44,667 bases of DNA from NCBI GenBank assembly GCA_022563455.1, contig JADFNI010000003.1, positions 1 through 44,667 of the forward strand. The letters are read 5' to 3'. Position numbers and translations under genes: made by a program. The stretch is from Nanobdellota archaeon. GTDB lineage: Archaea > Nanobdellota > Nanobdellia > Pacearchaeales > GW2011-AR1. The notes under the pieces were generated by a model that was not told the DNA's origin, ran no database searches, and was given only the letters and a program-made list of their open reading frames with translations. This document shows, in pieces, positions 1-10,785 of the stretch (position 1 is its first letter; each line of letters starts with the position of its first letter).

Positions 1-2
1 AA

Positions 3-3000
3 TGTGATGAGGGGCCTGTTGGAAATATTGATAATGGAACTGGATGTAGTAGTACTTGTCAGATTGAAATTCCTCCTTGTTTATTAACTGCTGCATATTG
101 GAGTGCTACTAATGCTACTGAGGGAGAAGTTGTAACTTTAACTGTTGAAGGGACTGAATGTGAAGGGGAAGAGATTAGTTTTATTGTATCTGAAAATGAT
201 CTTGATTTTCCATTTTTTGAGGGAGACTTAGATGATCCAGTAAATAATAATCCGATAAGTATGGCTATATCTGGAGGAATTGCAATTACCTCATGGATTG
301 CCGAATATCAAATTGATGGGGTATTAGGCATTGGGGATCCTCCTGAATATTATTTTGAGGCTACACTTGTAAGTGACTTATCTATGAAAATAGATAGTGG
401 AAAAACTGGAGAACCTTTGCTTGAGGTATTTGAGAGTTCTGGTTCTGGAGGGGGTCGTAGTATAATTTTTACAAATACAGTTTTTGATAATGGGATAAGT
501 TTTACATTTGATACTAATTATAATTGTTTTCAGCATGTCGATGATAGTTGGGGATGTATTGAGAATTCCCCTGGTGCCGGGGTGACTGTAATTTCCATGA
601 CGCCATCTTATGATTTTGATCAAAGAGATGGATGGGAAATTAATTCTAGAGCTTCTGAGATGCCCTCCTCAGACTCCCGTTGTTCTGGTTCAAATGATTG
701 TGATTTACAAGGTCTTGATGGACGTGTAACTGGCATGATCGGGAGTCATGTTTGGGGATTTAGAAATCCAAATACTGGAGTAATGACTGGTGAGTTGCCC
801 ATTCTTCCTTATACTGTGGAAGCCGATCAATCGCTGCTGAAGGTCAAGAGTGGAACTTGGTCTGATTGCACTAGTGGGACTGGAAGTTCTCCACGAACTT
901 GCGTAGAATCTGCAACTGTATTAACTGTTTATGCAACAGATCCCCATCCTGGATGTAACTATGTAATTCGTCCTGCATATGTGGGAGATTCTAAAAATTC
1001 TTATTGCGTGGATTTAATAGATATTGATGGGCTTCCTGATTTGACACATTCTGGAATGCCTGATGCATCTACTGCGATTTTGATGTTTGGTGATAAAGGC
1101 CCTCAAGTGGATCACCAGGCTGCATGGACTGCTGGTCGTATACATCCTGCTAGGAGATTTTGGAGGAGTTCTAAAGGCGGAGATCCTGATGTGAATTCTA
1201 TTAGTGATTCCACTACAAATGCCTATCCCGCTTATTATTATACTCAAATGATGATTGCAATGCTGTATACTATTAGTGATGCGTCAACAACTGATAAGAC
1301 ACCTGTAGTTCATATGTTAATCCAGGATGGAGTGGACCTTTGGGCGAATGCAAATAATGGGAAGGGGTATTTCCCAGATGGTGGGATTAATGGGGGTCGT
1401 AAGATGCAGATTATGTTTGCGGGATATATGCTTGATGTTAATGCAATGAAGAACCCTTCAACTGTAAGGAACTTTCAGGAAGATGGCTTTACTTATTTAA
1501 GTGCTGACCTTAGTGAATCTCTTTGGGGACGTAGTGGTTCTGTATCAGGATATAATATTTGTACTTGTGGTACTTCTGGTTGTAGTGATAAAACTGTTAG
1601 AGATCCTAATGGTCTTAGAGATGGCGGGGCTTGTAAATCTGGCTCTGGATGTCCAACAAATGTTTGTGCTACTGGGCCTGGAATTCCTGGATGGCAAATG
1701 ACACCTGCAGAGCAGCGTTCTTCAGGACAAATGACTATGGGATCATATCAAACTTATTCGCATTGGTATATTGCACAATTGACTATTGTAAGACAATTAG
1801 GATTAGAGGCTGACTGGATTGTTGGACTTACAGGCAGTACTGAAGAGAAGAATTCATTTTTCACTTATGTTGACCGAATAGCTGGAGAGTCTCCTTGGAA
1901 TGGTTTTTGTAAAAATTATTGTGATAGTACTGTTGGGGTACCTGGATTAGTTGTTTCATTGTATGATTCATATGGTAGTTTAGCTTCGGGACCTGTTTGT
2001 GGGGATGGAAAAATAGAAGGAATTGAAGAATGTGATGATGGGAATAATGTTTCAGGAGAGGGATGTTCTTCTAGTTGTATTATAGAAAATGGGTATACTT
2101 GTAATGGGGAACCTAGTGTTTGTTTTCTAAATCCTATCCAAACATGCAACAAAGTATCTGAATCAGGTATAGTGATCACATTAGATAATGATTATCCTTG
2201 TGGTCAGTTTGCTGACGGCGAGTGGTATGTGATAGCTCCTAGTGGAGTTGTTGTGACGTCGATGAGTCCTGCATTTAGTGGTGGAGATAATGGATATGAG
2301 ATTAATCCTATCTCGACGCGTGTTTCGGACGGCAAGCATACCCAGTCTCTTACGGGCAAAAGGGGCACCAAGGAGAATACGGTTGTTCCGTATGAGGATC
2401 CTAGTGTCAAGTACGGCTCGGAGAATTCTCTTAATGTAGCTGCTGGGGATAGTTTGATTAAAGCAAAGACTAAGGATTGCCAAGTTCCTACCAGCGAGAA
2501 GACTTGTATTGAAGACCTTATTAGTTTGACTGTTCTTGCAACAGACCCTACAATTGGATGTTCTCTTCCTTTCAGACCTCCTTATACAGGGACAGTGAAA
2601 CCGATTTATTGTGCCGATGATATTAACTGGTCTTTGCTTGGAAAGATTGCTAGAGTTTCTAATAATCAAAGAACCTTTACAGAACTAGAAGCTGCATTCA
2701 CTGCTCCGGGGATTTATACTGATTATGGATATAGTACTGAGAGTAGGTATCTTCATCCCGCTGATAGATTGACTAGGGTTGGAGGAACAACGGCTGCGGA
2801 ATATGGTACCGAATACGCAATTGTTACTCATGAAATGATGGTTAGGACTTTGCAAGTTGATGATGATGATACTCCTGCCACTAAAGCTGATTTGGAAAAA
2901 TTAACTTATCCACTTATACAAATGGGAATTGATACTTTTTATAATGTAAAATATGCTGGTCAGATTTACTTTCCTGCTGGTGGAGTTCTTTATGGAAGGT

Positions 3001-6000
3001 TAGCACTTGTTCAATACGCTGGTGCTCTTTTGGATGATGCAGAAATGAAAGATCCATTTGGGGTTGGTGGTTTAACTGAGGGTAAGTTTGGGGAGGCATC
3101 TTTTTTAAGAGAAGGGCCACAAGGACCTGTATGGGGAAAGACGGGTGGGTCTGGATGTCCTCCTACTGGGAAGGAAGGGCAGAATACTTGTGAGAGTCCT
3201 CCAATAAGAGATGGTGGTTTGCCAAGGCTCGGATGTGGAGATAAGGGGGGTGCTTTGGTTAGTCAGGATACACTCGATGAACAAAGGGCTAGTGGATGTG
3301 CATCTCTTGCAAGTTATCAATCCTATACTAGTATGTATCTTTCTGCTGTGACAATTCCTAATGTCCTTGGTGTTGGAGATTTCATACCACAAAAGATGAA
3401 AGACTATGCAGCTAGGATTGATGGACCTCCTTGGAATGGGTTGTGTATTAGTTACTGTTCAGGTAATCTTCGAGAAACATATCAAGTTTTTGGGGCTTTA
3501 ACTGTTCCAACATGTAGTATTGATGCTGACTGTAATGATGGATTATTTTGTAATGGAATAGAAACATGTTCTGGATCTGTTTGTCAATCTGGGATAGCCC
3601 CTTGTCCTGAAGATTCATATTCTTGTACAACAACTTGTAGTGAATCAACTAATAGCTGTACTACTTCTTTTGATGATTCAGTTTGCTTTGATTTAAATTC
3701 CTGTACTATTAATGACAGATGTGTTGGAGTTAGTGGGGACGTAAATGGGTGTGCTTATGACAATTTAGTGAATGGAGCTTTGTGTAATGATAATGATGTT
3801 TCGACTTCTTCTGACATTTGTACATCTGGAACTTGCTCTGGAACTTCAATTACTAGTTGTATAAATGATGATAATTATTGTCCTGCTGCATGTAATCTTG
3901 GAAATGATAATGATTGTGTTGATTGTTTGATATCTATAGACTCATGGCAAAATAATGCAATAGCAACTCAAAATGGAGCATTTATTGTTTCGTTTGATGC
4001 TACTCCTGATACTGCTAATATGGATGGACTTGTTGCAGTATCAAATGGGGTAGGTTCAGCATTTGATGACTTTGCTGTGATGATAAGATTTAGTCCATCG
4101 GGAATTCTTGATGCTAGAAATGGTGCTGTATATTCGAAGGATGTTTCAATTCTTTATAAACAGAATGTAAAATATAGTTTCGTATTTGAAATTGATGTTA
4201 CTTTGCATACCTATAGTGTGTATGTAACCTCTGAGGGTGGTAGTCAACAGACATTGGCGTCAAATTACGCATTTAGGTCGACTCAAAGTACAGTTACTAG
4301 TTTAGATAACTGGGGTGTTTTCTCAGGGACTGGTGAGTTGAGTGTTTGTGGGTTTAGTGTTGGTAGTGGTCCTCAACAGGTTTGTGGAGACTCTGTAGTG
4401 AATGGATCTGAAGTTTGTGAGGTGGGAATTATTGGATCTAGCTGTTTCTTGGAAGGATTTGATAATGGAACTCTTGGTTGTTCTGCTAATTGTTTAAGTT
4501 ATAATACTTCAGCTTGTATAAATAACCCTGCTGTATGTGGTAATGGAATAATTGAATCACCTGAGACATGTGATGATGGGGGAATTGTTTCAGGAGATGG
4601 GTGTTCTGCTACTTGTCAGATTGAGGGTGTTGTTGGATCTAGTCCTTATGATGCTTGGTCAAATGGACCTTCTTCGGATCCCAATTATTTCCCTATTAAT
4701 ATTTTCTTACAAAACCCTTCCAATGCTGCGAGGTATAAAGCTATGGGGATAAATAATTATGTTGCTCTTTGGAATGGTCCTACTGAGACTCAATTGAGTG
4801 ATTTAAATACGTCTAACATGCATGTTCTTACTAAACAAACTTCTGTATCTCTTAATTCTCCGAATATAAATATTATATCTGCTTGGAAACATAAGTATAG
4901 TGAACCTGATAATGCTCAACCAGATGGTAGTGGTGGGTTTGATCCATGTATTGATCCATCAGTCATTCAACAGGATTACGCCTTGATGAAATCTAATGAT
5001 TCAACTAGGCCTGTTCTTTTGGGTCTCGGACGTGGAGTTAGTGTTGAGGACTGGATCGGAAGGGGGACTTGTACTGGGAGGTTAGATATGTATCCAGAGT
5101 ATCTTAAGGGGACAGATATAGTTACTTTTGATGTTTATCCAGTTACTTCGACAGATGTTGCTTCAGGTAATTTAGAATATGTTGCTCGTGGGGTTGAGAG
5201 GCTTGTTAATTGGTCAAATGGGAAAAAGATTGTTTGGAATTGGATTGAGACCACTCACGTAAATAATGCTAATGTTAGGCCTACAGTTGAACAAATAAGA
5301 ACTGAAGTTTGGATGTCCCTTGTTCACGGATCAATGGGTATTGGGTACTTCGTTCATGAGTTTGAACCTTCATTTGCTGAGGCTGGAATATTTAGATATC
5401 CTGAGATAGAGGCAGGAGTTACTTCTATTAATGCTAGGATTACGTCCCTTGCTCCAGTATTAAATAGCCCTTCGGTTAATTCTTTAGCGTCGGTTGTGTC
5501 TTCCGATTCTACTGTTCCGATTAAGTATATGGTGAAGCAATATGGGGGAGATACTTATTTATTTGCAGTTTCTATGAGGGATATACCTACTCAAGGGACA
5601 TTTAATTTAATTGGAATTAATAATGCTACTGTTGAAGTTTTGGATGAGGTAAGAAGTTTGAATGTTGTTAATGGCGTATTACAGGATTCGTTTGTAGGGT
5701 ATGATACACACCTGTATAAGATTAATAATTCTTCAGGGTCTATATGTGTTTTAGACTCAGCTTATTGGAGTGCTACGAATGCTACTGAGGGAGATGTTGT
5801 AACTTTAACTGTTGAGGGGACTAATTGTGAGGGGGAAATTGTGGATTTTAGTGTGTGGGAAAATGATGTTGATTTTCCATTTTTTGAGGGAGATTTTGAT
5901 GATCCAGTAATTAATAATCCAATAAGTAGAGTTATATCTGGAGGAATTACAACGACTACTTGGATCTCTGAATATCAAGTTGATGGGGCATTGGGTATTG

Positions 6001-9000
6001 GAGATCCTCCTGAATATTATTTTAATGCTGTACTTGTAAGTGACTCTTCAGTTAGTATTAAAAGTAGTGATCCTGAACTTTATGTTTTTGAGAGGGTCAG
6101 TGTTCCTCCAATTTATACTAAATTTGATGGGGGAACTACTGACTTTGGAACTATGGATTATACGGCAGTTACTGGAGCTGTCTTGGAAATAGCTTCATTT
6201 GGGAAGATTGAATTTGTTTCTCAAACCATTAATTTTGAAGATTTGAATTTAGATACTTTTGTTTTTATTGAAAATAATCTTGTAGGGATTGATTCTGTTG
6301 CTTTACCTTCTCTGAATACAGCTGCAACATTAACAATGTATGGACTTTCTTATACTTCTACTCCGGCAATTTTGAAAGATGGTGTGTCTTGTGGGTCGGT
6401 ATGTTCTAACATCATATATAATTCTGGAACATTGACTTTTGATGTAACTTCATTTAGTAATTTTACTACTAGTGCTTCTGGATTGATGGCTTCTTCAGCA
6501 ACTGCTGCTGGGATAACTTATACTTTTGATACTGATTATCTGGTAGGATATTATCCCGATAAGATGCCTTGGGTTATTGAGAATTCTCCTGGTGCAGGGG
6601 TCAATGTTATAGCAATGAGTCCTAATTATGGTAGTGGAAGAAATGGATGGGAAGAAAATCCAGTAACTTACGAGCTTTCTAAGGGTGAAAATGGGTGCAC
6701 TCGTTCTTCTTGTGATGAAGCTAGTATGGACAGCAGGCTTGCTGGAAATGCTGCTCATAAATTTTTATCTCCTGAAACAAAATATGGACCCCTTCCCAAA
6801 TATATTGCAGCTGGAACTTCTGTTTTGAAGGTTCAAAGTATGATTTCGGGAAACTGTTGGAGTGGAGATGCTACAGTTCCTAGGACTTGTATTGAAACAG
6901 CTGCGGTATTAACTATACTCTCTAGTGTTCCTCCCTTGGGAGCCATAAGACCTCCTTATATGGGAACTGATAAACCTCATTTCACTATAAAGGATTTAGA
7001 TATTAATACTTATTTTAAGAATCTTCCTGATGTATCTAATCAATATACATGGGCAGAAATTGAAAATTCTTTTGGAGTTTTTCCGGCACCTTCAAATGTT
7101 CATATGTTTGGTGAATTTGATGGAAGAGCAACTCCAGCTCAGATAACTAGACCTGGAAGTACCAAGGCTGCAAATTATGGTTGTGATTTAGGAATGCAAA
7201 TAAATGCGGCCTTACTTAAATTATCTCAAAGTGGAACAGAGTCAGAGAAGGATGATATTGTTTATCAGCTTCTTTCAAATTCAGTGGATCACTATTATTC
7301 AACAAAGAATGGTAAATCGTGGGCTTCTGGGGGATGTATTCATCATGGGAGAAAGTCATTAATAATGTGGGGTGGTCAGTTATTATCTAGTATGGATCAG
7401 GGTTCAAATAATGCTGCTGCTGCAGAAATGTTTGCATTTAATAAGGGAGTATCTGCGCTTGATCAATATACTTATATAAGTACAGTTACTGGAGAATCTT
7501 TATGGGGAAAATCTCCATGTCAAAGTTTAACTTCAACTTGGCCTACTAGTTCTGCTACTGCTAGAATATGTGATGAACTAAGAGATGGTGGTGGATCAAA
7601 GACTGGGACTGGTGCACTTGGATCTACAAATTTACAAAAGACACCTACTCAGCAAATTGCTGAGGATAAATATAGTTATGCTGCATATCAGATGATGTCT
7701 TCAGTATACTTCGGTGCTGCAGCTGTTGCTAGAATTTATGATTTTGAAAATGAATGGAATACTGGAAGAACAGATAATTCAGATGCGTTCTTTAAATATA
7801 CAGACAGAATAGCTAAGGCTCCTTGGAACTATGCATGTAAAAGTCATTGTGATTCTTATTTGACTGATATGCACAGGACTTATGCTTCTGTAAGTGTAGT
7901 TTCTGTATGTAGTATTGATGCAGATTGTGATGATGGATTATTTTGCAATGGAATAGAGACATGTTCTGGATCTGTTTGTCAAGCTGGGGCAATTGCTTGT
8001 CCTGAAGATTCATATAGCTGTACAACAACTTGTAGTGAATCTACAGATAGCTGTACTACTTCTTTTGATGATTCAGTTTGTTCTGACTTAGATTCTTGTA
8101 CAGTTAATGGTCTATGTACTGGGGCTGGTGGAGATTCAAATGGATGTATATATGATATTTTGTCGGATGGATCTATATGTGATGATGATGATGTTTCGAC
8201 CTCTTTTGACATTTGTACATCTGGAATTTGTTCTGGGACAACGATTACTTCTTGTATAAATGATGATAATTATTGTCCTTCAGGGTGTAATGTTGGAAAT
8301 GATAATGATTGTGTTGATTGTTTGACAACTACAAATTCATGGCAAAATAATGTAATAGCAACTCAGAGTGGATCATTTAGTGTTTCGTTTGATGTGATAC
8401 CAGATGTTGTAAATATGGATGGGCTTGTTGCAATATCGAATGGGGCAGGTGCAGTATTTGATGATTTTGCTGTGATGATAAGGTTTAGTACATCTGGAAT
8501 TATTGATGCTAGAAATGGTGCCGTATATTCAAAAGATGTTTCAATTCCTTATACACAGAATGTAAAATATAGTTTCGTATTTGAAATTGATGTCGTTTCT
8601 CATACTTATACAGTATATGTAACGCCTGAGGGCGGCAGTCAACAGATATTAGCATTGAATTATACATTCAGGTCAAGTCAGAGTACAGTAACTAGTTTGA
8701 ATAATTGGGGAGTTTATTCTGGAAAGGATAGTATGAGTGTTTGTGGGTTTAGTGTTGGGGCTGTTAGCGGTTCTCAACAGGTTTGTGGAGACGGAGTCGT
8801 TAATGGATCTGAAATTTGTGAGGTTGGAATCTTGGGAGGGGCTACTTGTGTTTCTCAAGGGTTTGATTCTGGAGTTTTAAATTGTTCTGCTAACTGTTTA
8901 AGTTATGATACTTCAAGTTGTGTGGTTGCTTCTAACAATCCTCCAGTTTTAACTTCAATTGGTTCTCGGACAGTTGACGAAGGAATCGAATTATCTATTG

Positions 9001-10724
9001 TATTATCTGCAAGTGACATTGATGGGGATTCTCTTAGTTATAATGCTAGTAACAAACCTGCAGGGTCCGACTTTGATGAACTTACTAGAACATTTACATG
9101 GACGCCTTCATTTAGTTCAAATGGAACTTACTTTGTTAATTTTAGTGTAAGTGACGGAACCGACTTGGACTTTGAAATTGTGACTATCACTGTTAATGAT
9201 GTTATTGTTTGCGGGGATTTTACTTGTAATGGAATTGAAGTATGTGGGGTTGATGATCTTGCTCCATCTTGCACGACTGATTGTGGAACTTGTCCAGTTA
9301 CTCCTAACAATCCTCCAGTTTTAACATTCATTGGTCCTAAGAACATTAGTGAAGGTGATTTTTTATCTATAATAATATCTGGAAATGATTCTGATGGAGA
9401 TCCTCTTAGTTATAGTGCTACCAACTTACCTAATGGATCCAGCTTTGATGATTTATTTAGAACATTTACATGGACTCCGTCATTTAGTTCAAATGGAACT
9501 TACTTTGTTAATTTTAGCGTTAGTGATGGGACTGACTTGGACTTTGAGGTTGTGACGATAACTGTTAAGGATGTGATTGTTTTCGAGGACGAAGATAGTG
9601 ACGGTGTTCCTGATTCCTCTGATAAATGTCTAAATACTTCTCTTGGGGCAACGGTGAACCCAACTAATGGATGTAGGCTGCCTTTGTACACAAAATTCCA
9701 TGCTAACTTGACGACGGACTTTTCTTTAGTAAAAGATTTACTTGATATGGATAGTTTGTCTCTTGGAATTTGGGGGAAGGGGAAGATTGAATTTATTGAT
9801 CGAAATATGTCTATGTTGAGGTATGACGGGACTAGACACGTTCCTTTGAATCTTGATTTGATTGTGATTGAAAATAATTTGATTGGGATAAATACCTTGT
9901 CTAATGATTATGGTGGATTTGATAAACCAGCAAGGCTGACTTTGTATAATGTGGTCTTTAGTGATCCACAGATTTTGAGGGATGGTGTTCTATGTAGTGA
10001 ATGTGTTTTACTTGGAAATGCTAGTGGGGTTATTTCGTTTAGTGTTCCAGGATTTTCTAATTATTCAATTATTGAGACTCCTGTAGTTGTTGACGATGGG
10101 GATACTGGTGATGATCCTGGGTCTTCAGGTGGCGGATCTAGTGGATCTAGTGGAGGGTCCCCCGTGATCTCGAGTATAGTGAATGATATTATAATTAATC
10201 TTGATGAGGTTGATAAGGGATCTGGAGAGATTTCATTAGGAGAGCTTATTTATGTAATCTACAATGGGGCTACTTATTCAGTTGAATTTGATGAACAAAC
10301 TAATGAGGCTATAAGGGTTATTATTGGCCCAGATATTGGTGAATATGTGATATTAAAGGACGCTGTTAGAATAATAGATTTGGATGGAGTTGTCGGGGAT
10401 GATATTGCAATTGCTTATACAATAGTTGGTGATGGAGTTATACTCTATATTGAAAAAATAGATGGTGGGGTTACACCTGAGCATCCGTCTACTGTTGGTG
10501 AAGTTATTGAACTTGAAGAAGAAGGGGATGTAAAGGAAGATAATGGATGGATTGTTTGGGGGATCTTGATTGGAATTGTTGTTATTGGAATTGTTTTGGT
10601 TATTATTCGGCAGAATAGGAAGCCTCAGTTGGTTATTGGAGGGGTTGGTCATCGACAAAAACTTAAAAATAAGAAAACTGTTTTTGAAGATAAGAAGGTG
10701 ACTCGTGTTGGGGAATTATCTTGA
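3..10724 (+). CDS. Giant multidomain, C-terminally anchored surface protein (5' end outside window)
   Basis: The frame is open to the left edge, so the Met at 261 is internal and the true start lies upstream. Seen in order: a Cys-rich DUF4215-like remnant (3-95); module A (93-380); module B, a beta-rich segment with a GAGV..I.MSP-type motif, plus module C, helical with HPA.R and W..GG..GRK motifs, in three B-C copies (470-1960, 2140-3510, 6510-7900); Cys-rich D plus beta-rich E in two copies (3510-4375, 7905-8765); DUF4215-like CGDG..E.CDDGN repeats (1995-2130, 4530-4630); a TIM-barrel glycosidase-like segment (4630-5735); two cadherin/He_PIG-like Ig domains (8935-9210, 9305-9580); a thrombospondin-3-like DxDxDGVPD segment (9585-9680); a Ser/Gly linker near 10120; one membrane helix (10545-10610) and a basic tail. 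Likely role: extracellular adhesin or glycan-binding or degrading protein of the cell surface. The family as a whole is not recognised. Confidence 0.85.
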   Translation, partial: CDEGPVGNIDNGTGCSSTCQIEIPPCLLTAAYWSATNATEGEVVTLTVEGTECEGEEISFIVSENDLDFPFFEGDLDDPVNNNPISMAISGGIAITSWIAEYQIDGVLGIGDPPEYYFEATLVSDLSMKIDSGKTGEPLLEVFESSGSGGGRSIIFTNTVFDNGISFTFDTNYNCFQHVDDSWGCIENSPGAGVTVISMTPSYDFDQRDGWEINSRASEMPSSDSRCSGSNDCDLQGLDGRVTGMIGSHVWGFRNPNTGVMTGELPILPYTVEADQSLLKVKSGTWSDCTSGTGSSPRTCVESATVLTVYATDPHPGCNYVIRPAYVGDSKNSYCVDLIDIDGLPDLTHSGMPDASTAILMFGDKGPQVDHQAAWTAGRIHPARRFWRSSKGGDPDVNSISDSTTNAYPAYYYTQMMIAMLYTISDASTTDKTPVVHMLIQDGVDLWANANNGKGYFPDGGINGGRKMQIMFAGYMLDVNAMKNPSTVRNFQEDGFTYLSADLSESLWGRSGSVSGYNICTCGTSGCSDKTVRDPNGLRDGGACKSGSGCPTNVCATGPGIPGWQMTPAEQRSSGQMTMGSYQTYSHWYIAQLTIVRQLGLEADWIVGLTGSTEEKNSFFTYVDRIAGESPWNGFCKNYCDSTVGVPGLVVSLYDSYGSLASGPVCGDGKIEGIEECDDGNNVSGEGCSSSCIIENGYTCNGEPSVCFLNPIQTCNKVSESGIVITLDNDYPCGQFADGEWYVIAPSGVVVTSMSPAFSGGDNGYEINPISTRVSDGKHTQSLTGKRGTKENTVVPYEDPSVKYGSENSLNVAAGDSLIKAKTKDCQVPTSEKTCIEDLISLTVLATDPTIGCSLPFRPPYTGTVKPIYCADDINWSLLGKIARVSNNQRTFTELEAAFTAPGIYTDYGYSTESRYLHPADRLTRVGGTTAAEYGTEYAIVTHEMMVRTLQVDDDDTPATKADLEKLTYPLIQMGIDTFYNVKYAGQIYFPAGGVLYGRLALVQYAGALLDDAEMKDPFGVGGLTEGKFGEASFLREGPQGPVWGKTGGSGCPPTGKEGQNTCESPPIRDGGLPRLGCGDKGGALVSQDTLDEQRASGCASLASYQSYTSMYLSAVTIPNVLGVGDFIPQKMKDYAARIDGPPWNGLCISYCSGNLRETYQVFGALTVPTCSIDADCNDGLFCNGIETCSGSVCQSGIAPCPEDSYSCTTTCSESTNSCTTSFDDSVCFDLNSCTINDRCVGVSGDVNGCAYDNLVNGALCNDNDVSTSSDICTSGTCSGTSITSCINDDNYCPAACNLGNDNDCVDCLISIDSWQNNAIATQNGAFIVSFDATPDTANMDGLVAVSNGVGSAFDDFAVMIRFSPSGILDARNGAVYSKDVSILYKQNVKYSFVFEIDVTLHTYSVYVTSEGGSQQTLASNYAFRSTQSTVTSLDNWGVFSGTGELSVCGFSVGSGPQQVCGDSVVNGSEVCEVGIIGSSCFLEGFDNGTLGCSANCLSYNTSACINNPAVCGNGIIESPETCDDGGIVSGDGCSATCQIEGVVGSSPYDAWSNGPSSDPNYFPINIFLQNPSNAARYKAMGINNYVALWNGPTETQLSDLNTSNMHVLTKQTSVSLNSPNINIISAWKHKYSEPDNAQPDGSGGFDPCIDPSVIQQDYALMKSNDSTRPVLLGLGRGVSVEDWIGRGTCTGRLDMYPEYLKGTDIVTFDVYPVTSTDVASGNLEYVARGVERLVNWSNGKKIVWNWIETTHVNNANVRPTVEQIRTEVWMSLVHGSMGIGYFVHEFEPSFAEAGIFRYPEIEAGVTSINARITSLAPVLNSPSVNSLASVVSSDSTVPIKYMVKQYGGDTYLFAVSMRDIPTQGTFNLIGINNATVEVLDEVRSLNVVNGVLQDSFVGYDTHLYKINNSSGSICVLDSAYWSATNATEGDVVTLTVEGTNCEGEIVDFSVWENDVDFPFFEGDFDDPVINNPISRVISGGITTTTWISEYQVDGALGIGDPPEYYFNAVLVSDSSVSIKSSDPELYVFERVSVPPIYTKFDGGTTDFGTMDYTAVTGAVLEIASFGKIEFVSQTINFEDLNLDTFVFIENNLVGIDSVALPSLNTAATLTMYGLSYTSTPAILKDGVSCGSVCSNIIYNSGTLTFDVTSFSNFTTSASGLMASSATAAGITYTFDTDYLVGYYPDKMPWVIENSPGAGVNVIAMSPNYGSGRNGWEENPVTYELSKGENGCTRSSCDEASMDSRLAGNAAHKFLSPETKYGPLPKYIAAGTSVLKVQSMISGNCWSGDATVPRTCIETAAVLTILSSVPPLGAIRPPYMGTDKPHFTIKDLDINTYFKNLPDVSNQYTWAEIENSFGVFPAPSNVHMFGEFDGRATPAQITRPGSTKAANYGCDLGMQINAALLKLSQSGTESEKDDIVYQLLSNSVDHYYSTKNGKSWASGGCIHHGRKSLIMWGGQLLSSMDQGSNNAAAAEMFAFNKGVSALDQYTYISTVTGESLWGKSPCQSLTSTWPTSSATARICDELRDGGGSKTGTGALGSTNLQKTPTQQIAEDKYSYAAYQMMSSVYFGAAAVARIYDFENEWNTGRTDNSDAFFKYTDRIAKAPWNYACKSHCDSYLTDMHRTYASVSVVSVCSIDADCDDGLFCNGIETCSGSVCQAGAIACPEDSYSCTTTCSESTDSCTTSFDDSVCSDLDSCTVNGLCTGAGGDSNGCIYDILSDGSICDDDDVSTSFDICTSGICSGTTITSCINDDNYCPSGCNVGNDNDCVDCLTTTNSWQNNVIATQSGSFSVSFDVIPDVVNMDGLVAISNGAGAVFDDFAVMIRFSTSGIIDARNGAVYSKDVSIPYTQNVKYSFVFEIDVVSHTYTVYVTPEGGSQQILALNYTFRSSQSTVTSLNNWGVYSGKDSMSVCGFSVGAVSGSQQVCGDGVVNGSEICEVGILGGATCVSQGFDSGVLNCSANCLSYDTSSCVVASNNPPVLTSIGSRTVDEGIELSIVLSASDIDGDSLSYNASNKPAGSDFDELTRTFTWTPSFSSNGTYFVNFSVSDGTDLDFEIVTITVNDVIVCGDFTCNGIEVCGVDDLAPSCTTDCGTCPVTPNNPPVLTFIGPKNISEGDFLSIIISGNDSDGDPLSYSATNLPNGSSFDDLFRTFTWTPSFSSNGTYFVNFSVSDGTDLDFEVVTITVKDVIVFEDEDSDGVPDSSDKCLNTSLGATVNPTNGCRLPLYTKFHANLTTDFSLVKDLLDMDSLSLGIWGKGKIEFIDRNMSMLRYDGTRHVPLNLDLIVIENNLIGINTLSNDYGGFDKPARLTLYNVVFSDPQILRDGVLCSECVLLGNASGVISFSVPGFSNYSIIETPVVVDDGDTGDDPGSSGGGSSGSSGGSPVISSIVNDIIINLDEVDKGSGEISLGELIYVIYNGATYSVEFDEQTNEAIRVIIGPDIGEYVILKDAVRIIDLDGVVGDDIAIAYTIVGDGVILYIEKIDGGVTPEHPSTVGEVIELEEEGDVKEDNGWIVWGILIGIVVIGIVLVIIRQNRKPQLVIGGVGHRQKLKNKKTVFEDKKVTRVGELS
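93..380 (+). repeat. Module A, copy 1, of the giant protein
   Basis: Encodes a segment with YWSATNATEG, FPFFEGD and GIGDPPEYYF motifs. It recurs at about 5755-6050 with the same motifs in the same order. Similarity is high at both protein and DNA level, pointing to internal duplication. Confidence 0.85.
470..1960 (+). repeat. B-C module pair, copy 1
   Basis: The beta-rich B part carries NSPGAGV and GWEIN motifs. The helical C part carries HPARRFW, GGINGGRK and SPWNGFC motifs. The C part resembles helical-toroid polysaccharide lyases in outline only; no catalytic residues could be assigned. Confidence 0.75.
2140..3510 (+). repeat. B-C module pair, copy 2
   Basis: Second and more diverged copy of the pair (GYEINPIS, HPADRLTR, GGVLYGR, PPWNGLC motifs). 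It directly follows a DUF4215-like Cys-rich linker. Confidence 0.75.
3510..4375 (+). repeat. D-E module pair, copy 1
   Basis: D is Cys-rich (SIDADC.DGLFCNG, CPEDSYSCTTTC). E is a LamG-like beta-rich domain (FDDFAVMIRFS, DARNGAVYSKDVS). The same pair recurs at about 7905-8765. Confidence 0.8.
5755..6050 (+). repeat. Module A, copy 2
   Basis: Repeats the YWSATNATEG, FPFFEGD and GIGDPPEYYF motifs of the copy at about 93-380. It starts a second large internal duplication. Confidence 0.85.
6510..7900 (+). repeat. B-C module pair, copy 3
   Basis: Contains NSPGAGV, GWEENP, GGCIHHGRK and APWNYAC motifs, in the same order as copies 1 and 2. It follows a beta-rich segment (about 6115-6480) whose relative reappears near the C-terminus (9687-10080). 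Confidence 0.75.
7905..8765 (+). repeat. D-E module pair, copy 2
   Basis: Nearly identical in motif content to 3510-4375, including DARNGAVYSKDVS and FDDFAVMIRFS. The close match suggests a recent duplication or gene conversion. Confidence 0.8.
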
Positions 10725-10748
10725 GAAGTAAGAAATTTTCACATAAGG

Positions 10749-10757
10749 TTTAAATAC
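10749..10757 (+). promoter_or_regulatory. TATA-like box for the NYN gene
   Basis: TTTAAATAC lies about 75 nt before the annotated ATG and about 40 nt before the mini-ORF ATG at 10792. Transcription would start near 10775-10780, leaving a short leader that holds the hairpin and mini-ORF. Such a leader is unusual among the leaderless genes here. Confidence 0.5.
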
Positions 10758-10785
10758 TAGTACCACTTTAATTAAACATTACATC

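Noticed and set aside
261..263. ATG at 261 as the start of the giant protein
   Set aside because: The frame is open to position 3 and encodes a Cys-rich segment and module A that recur inside the protein, so the start is upstream of the window.
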